From Methanobacterium sp. (lineage in GTDB: Archaea; Methanobacteriota; Methanobacteria; Methanobacteriales; Methanobacteriaceae), in contig JAJFTX010000091.1 of assembly GCA_021372715.1 (NCBI GenBank), forward strand, positions 1-16,380: a stretch of DNA of 16,380 nt, written 5' to 3'. The notes under the pieces were generated by a model. The model was not told the DNA's origin. It was given only the letters and a program-made list of their open reading frames with translations, and ran no database searches. A program made the position numbers and the translations under genes. This document shows positions 14,081-16,380 of this stretch, piece after piece. The stretch's first letter is position 1. Each line of letters begins with the position of its first letter.

Positions 14081-16067
14081 ATTTTGAAGCTCCAGTTCCA
14101 CCCATAGCAGCTTCGATCTGAGCCATGATCTGTGCAGTTCTGAAGTGCTGCTGATCCATTGCTCCAGATGGGCAGGCTGCTACACAGGTCCCGCATCCTT
14201 TACATAAGGCGATGTTCACATGAGCTCTTTCATCTTCTCTTTCAATTGCACCGAATGGACATAGTTCTATACAAACTTCGCATCCACCACATACATCTTC
14301 GTTTACTGATGCAACTATAGGTTCGATTTCCACTTCACCTTTAACCATGGGTATAGCTGCTCGAGCTGCTGCACCAGATGCCTGGGCAACTGCATCAGGT
14401 ATATCTTTTGGTCCCTGAGATACTCCTGCTAAGTATACACCATCAGTGAGGGTGTCAACAGGTCTGAGGTTGGGGTGAGCTTCCATAAGGAAACCATCTG
14501 CACTTTTTGATAGACCGATAGTCTGTCTCAGTTCTTCTATTCCTTCTGGTGGTTCTAATCCTACGGATAAAACTACCATGTCGTAGTCATACTCGGTTAC
14601 TTTTCCAAGCATAGTGTCTTCTGCTCGGATGGTTAGAGTCTGATCGGGGTTTTCTATTACGGTTGCTGGTCGGCCTCTGATGAATTTGATGCCGTATTTT
14701 TCCTGTGATCTTCTGTAGAACTCTTCGAATCCTTTACCGAATGCCCTTATATCCATGTAGTAGATAGTGACTTCGGTGTCAGGTTCGTGGTCTTTGATGA
14801 GCTGTGCATTTTTCATGGCGTACATACAGCATACTCTGGAACAGTATGGTTTGTTTATCTGTTCGTCTCTTGAACCAACACACTGGATAAATGCAACACT
14901 TTTTGGGTGATCTCCATCTGATGGTTTTAATACATGTCCCTGGGTAGGTCCAGATGCGTTGATTAACCTTTCCAGTTCCATACCGGTAATTACGTTTTCA
15001 GAGTCTTCATAGCTCCATTCTTTTTTCTCTGTTGGGTCATATGGATCATATCCGGTAGCCACTATGATGGTTCCTATTTCTAAATCGATTTCTTCTGGTT
15101 CCTGGTCGTGGTTAATGGCACCGTTTCCACAAGCCTGGTCACAGAGTTTGCAATCGATACAGTAGTCTTTATCAATGGTAGCTACTAATGGTACTGCTTG
15201 AGGGAAGGCTATGTATGTTGCTTTAACCATACCCATTCCTTCATCGAAATAGTTTGGTATTTCGATTGGGCAAACTTCTGAACAGCTACCACATCCGGTA
15301 CAGATGTCTTCATCTACGTAACGTGGTTTTTTAACTACTTTTACTTTGAAGTTTCCTATGTATCCATCGACTTCTTTCACTTCTGCATAGGATAAGAGTT
15401 CAATATTATCGTGTTTTCCACAGTCCACCATTTTTGGGGCTAGAATACACATGGAACAGTCCAGTGTAGGGAATGTTTTATCCAGCTGGGACATTCTTCC
15501 ACCTATGGTTGGGTTACGCTCTACCAGATAGGTTTTGAATCCCATATCAGCCAGGTCAAGTGCGGATTGTATACCGGCTACACCTCCACCTATTACCATT
15601 GCTGTGTCTTTTACAGGAACGGTTTCAGATTCAAGTGCCTCTAATAATCTTGCTTTGGCAACAGCCATTCGGACTAAGTCTTTTGCTTTTTCTGTAGCGG
15701 CTTCTGGTTCATCCATGTGAACCCAGGAATCATGTTCTCGTATGTTTGCAAATTCAAAGAGGTAGGGGTTTAATCCTGCTTCTTTTACACATCTTCTGAA
15801 GGTAGGTTCGTGAAGACGGGGTGAACATGCTGCTACCACTACACGGTTTATTCCTTTTTCCTTGACGTCTTTCTGGATCATTTCTTGTCCAGGGTCTGAA
15901 CAGAAGTACTTGTATTGTGTAGATATCTCTACATTAGGTAGGGATGCTGCATATTCTTCTACAGCTTCTATGTCAATCACACCACCAATGTTGATACCAC
16001 AATGACATATATAGACTCCTATTTTTGGTTCTTCGTTTGCTTCTAGATTTTTTTCTTCTTCTGCCAT
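14079..16067 (-). CDS. hdrA: CoB-CoM heterodisulfide reductase subunit A
   Basis: HdrA is the FAD-containing, electron-bifurcating subunit of the cytoplasmic HdrABC-MvhADG complex, which couples H2-driven reduction of the CoM-S-S-CoB heterodisulfide to reduction of ferredoxin. The 662-residue sequence shows a Cys-containing N-terminal domain (Cys21, 23, 56, 81, 93), an FAD-binding GxGxxG at 160-165 (MVIGGGVAGIQ), a TLDCSMC motif (Cys204, 207), an inserted ferredoxin domain (Cys256, 259, 262, 266 and 303, 306, 309, 313), RVCC near 411-414, and a C-terminal ferredoxin domain (Cys593, 596, 599, 603 and 622, 625, 628, 632). All ligands are cysteines; some methanococcal HdrA proteins have selenocysteine. 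The start follows AAGGTGATC (16070-16078), nine bases complementary to the 16S tail, suggesting strong translation. hdrB and hdrC are not adjacent, as is usual in Methanobacteriales. Confidence 0.98.
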   Translation of the reverse strand: MAEEEKNLEANEEPKIGVYICHCGINIGGVIDIEAVEEYAASLPNVEISTQYKYFCSDPGQEMIQKDVKEKGINRVVVAACSPRLHEPTFRRCVKEAGLNPYLFEFANIREHDSWVHMDEPEAATEKAKDLVRMAVAKARLLEALESETVPVKDTAMVIGGGVAGIQSALDLADMGFKTYLVERNPTIGGRMSQLDKTFPTLDCSMCILAPKMVDCGKHDNIELLSYAEVKEVDGYIGNFKVKVVKKPRYVDEDICTGCGSCSEVCPIEIPNYFDEGMGMVKATYIAFPQAVPLVATIDKDYCIDCKLCDQACGNGAINHDQEPEEIDLEIGTIIVATGYDPYDPTEKKEWSYEDSENVITGMELERLINASGPTQGHVLKPSDGDHPKSVAFIQCVGSRDEQINKPYCSRVCCMYAMKNAQLIKDHEPDTEVTIYYMDIRAFGKGFEEFYRRSQEKYGIKFIRGRPATVIENPDQTLTIRAEDTMLGKVTEYDYDMVVLSVGLEPPEGIEELRQTIGLSKSADGFLMEAHPNLRPVDTLTDGVYLAGVSQGPKDIPDAVAQASGAAARAAIPMVKGEVEIEPIVASVNEDVCGGCEVCIELCPFGAIEREDERAHVNIALCKGCGTCVAACPSGAMDQQHFRTAQIMAQIEAAMGGTGASK

Positions 16068-16119
16068 TAGATCACCTTATTCTACAAATGAAAATCATTT
16101 AATCTATACAGTATTTTAT

Positions 16120-16155
16120 GGTGTACGGTGTATCACCAGTATAAATAAAGTTTTC
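16120..16155 (-). promoter_or_regulatory. Candidate hdrA promoter with GGTGTA repeat
   Basis: On the minus strand GAAAAC followed by TTTATTTATA (16140-16149) fits an archaeal BRE plus TATA box, with a start expected near 16120 and a leader of about 53 bases. Between box and start the plus strand reads GGTGTACGGTGTATCACC (16120-16137). It contains a direct repeat GGTGTA seven bases apart and a GGTG/CACC symmetry, positioned where archaeal repressors usually bind. A second TATA-like element, TATATATA, lies near 16178-16185. Confidence 0.45.
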
Positions 16156-16334
16156 TATTTATTTTTTTATACAAAGTATATATAGTAGAAAAAATTTTTC
16201 ATTTTTAAATTAATATTCAAGGGTTATTTTAATTTATAATAGTATATTTAAATCTTTTTTCTTATTAAAGAAATTATATCATGATAAATTAAGTTCTAAT
16301 ATAAAAATAATAAAATAATAAAATTTGGGGGATT
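16156..16334. other. AT-rich intergenic DNA upstream of hdrA
   Basis: This makes up most of the 300 bases right of the hdrA start. It is nearly all A and T. Apart from the promoter elements described, I see no open frame, no tRNA-like fold and no long repeat in it. Confidence 0.5.
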
Positions 16335-16342
16335 AAAAAAAA
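16335..16342 (-). terminator. U-tract, possible end of the right-edge gene
   Basis: Eight T in a row on the minus strand lie 14-21 bases after a possible stop codon at 16356-16358. This is consistent with the terminator of a gene entering from the right edge, before the hdrA promoter. Confidence 0.4.
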
Positions 16343-16355
16343 TATTTTGATATTA

Positions 16356-16379
16356 TCAATCAACTATCCCTTCTGTGAC
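16356..16379 (-). CDS. Possible C-terminal end of a gene entering from the right (partial)
   Basis: One minus-strand frame at the window edge reads VTEGIVD and stops with TGA at 16356-16358, followed by a U-tract. A second frame stops at 16360-16362, so the true frame is uncertain. Seven residues are too few to identify a family. The terminator-like T-run just downstream is the main support. Confidence 0.3.
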   Translation of the reverse strand, partial: VTEGIVD

Positions 16380-16380
16380 T

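Noticed and set aside
14079..16067. Selenocysteine (in-frame TGA) in HdrA
   Set aside because: The frame is uninterrupted and cysteine codons are found at the cluster-binding motifs, including Cys204 and Cys207.

Overview
The window looks like chromosomal DNA of a hydrogenotrophic methanogenic archaeon of the order Methanobacteriales, most likely a Methanobacterium-type genome. It carries the heterodisulfide reductase subunit HdrA, a dihydromethanopterin reductase-type flavoprotein, an archaeal-type S-adenosylmethionine synthetase, an archaeal-type isoleucyl-tRNA synthetase, and the small form of PurL. Intergenic DNA is very AT-rich, with archaeal TATA/BRE-like promoters, ribosome binding sites complementary to the 16S tail (GGAGG, GGTGA, AAGGTGATC) and U-tract terminators. 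I see no rRNA, tRNA, CRISPR, insertion sequence or phage gene.

Layout. (1) 1-1880, plus strand: the tail of an FtsX/MacB-type ABC permease, a LolD/MacB-type ATPase and an ABC-2 permease, joined by overlapping stop and start codons. (2) 1937-9387, minus strand: S-adenosylmethionine synthetase (9387-8182), then ileS, purL and a small SEC59/dolichol-kinase-like membrane protein. The last two are only 4 bases apart. The synthetase ends at a U-tract, and ileS appears to have its own promoter. (3) 9598-10415, plus strand: a DUF192 protein and a 95-residue acidic protein of unknown function whose ribosome binding site lies inside two mutually exclusive hairpins. (4) 10470-16067, minus strand: hdrA (own promoter and terminator), a DUF169 protein (own promoter and terminator), then a likely operon glyA - dmrX-like flavoprotein - SnoaL/NTF2-like protein.

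How the genes fit together. Several serve one-carbon and energy metabolism. HdrA is the flavin electron-bifurcating subunit of the last step of methanogenesis. GlyA moves a one-carbon unit from serine to a pterin, and the DmrX-like flavoprotein would keep that pterin (tetrahydromethanopterin) reduced. The S-adenosylmethionine synthetase, PurL and IleS are core housekeeping enzymes. From memory, Methanothermobacter thermautotrophicus has a related order (purL, ileS and SAM synthetase close to hdrA, around MTH1374-MTH1381), so this seems to be a conserved, vertically inherited block; I could not check that here.

No striking new defence or mobile system is visible. The best leads are the double-hairpin leader of the 95-residue protein, the single ATPase between two unrelated permease folds, the unknown NTF2-like gene in a methanopterin operon, the cysteine-bearing DUF169 protein beside hdrA, and symmetric elements between TATA box and predicted transcript start in three promoters.
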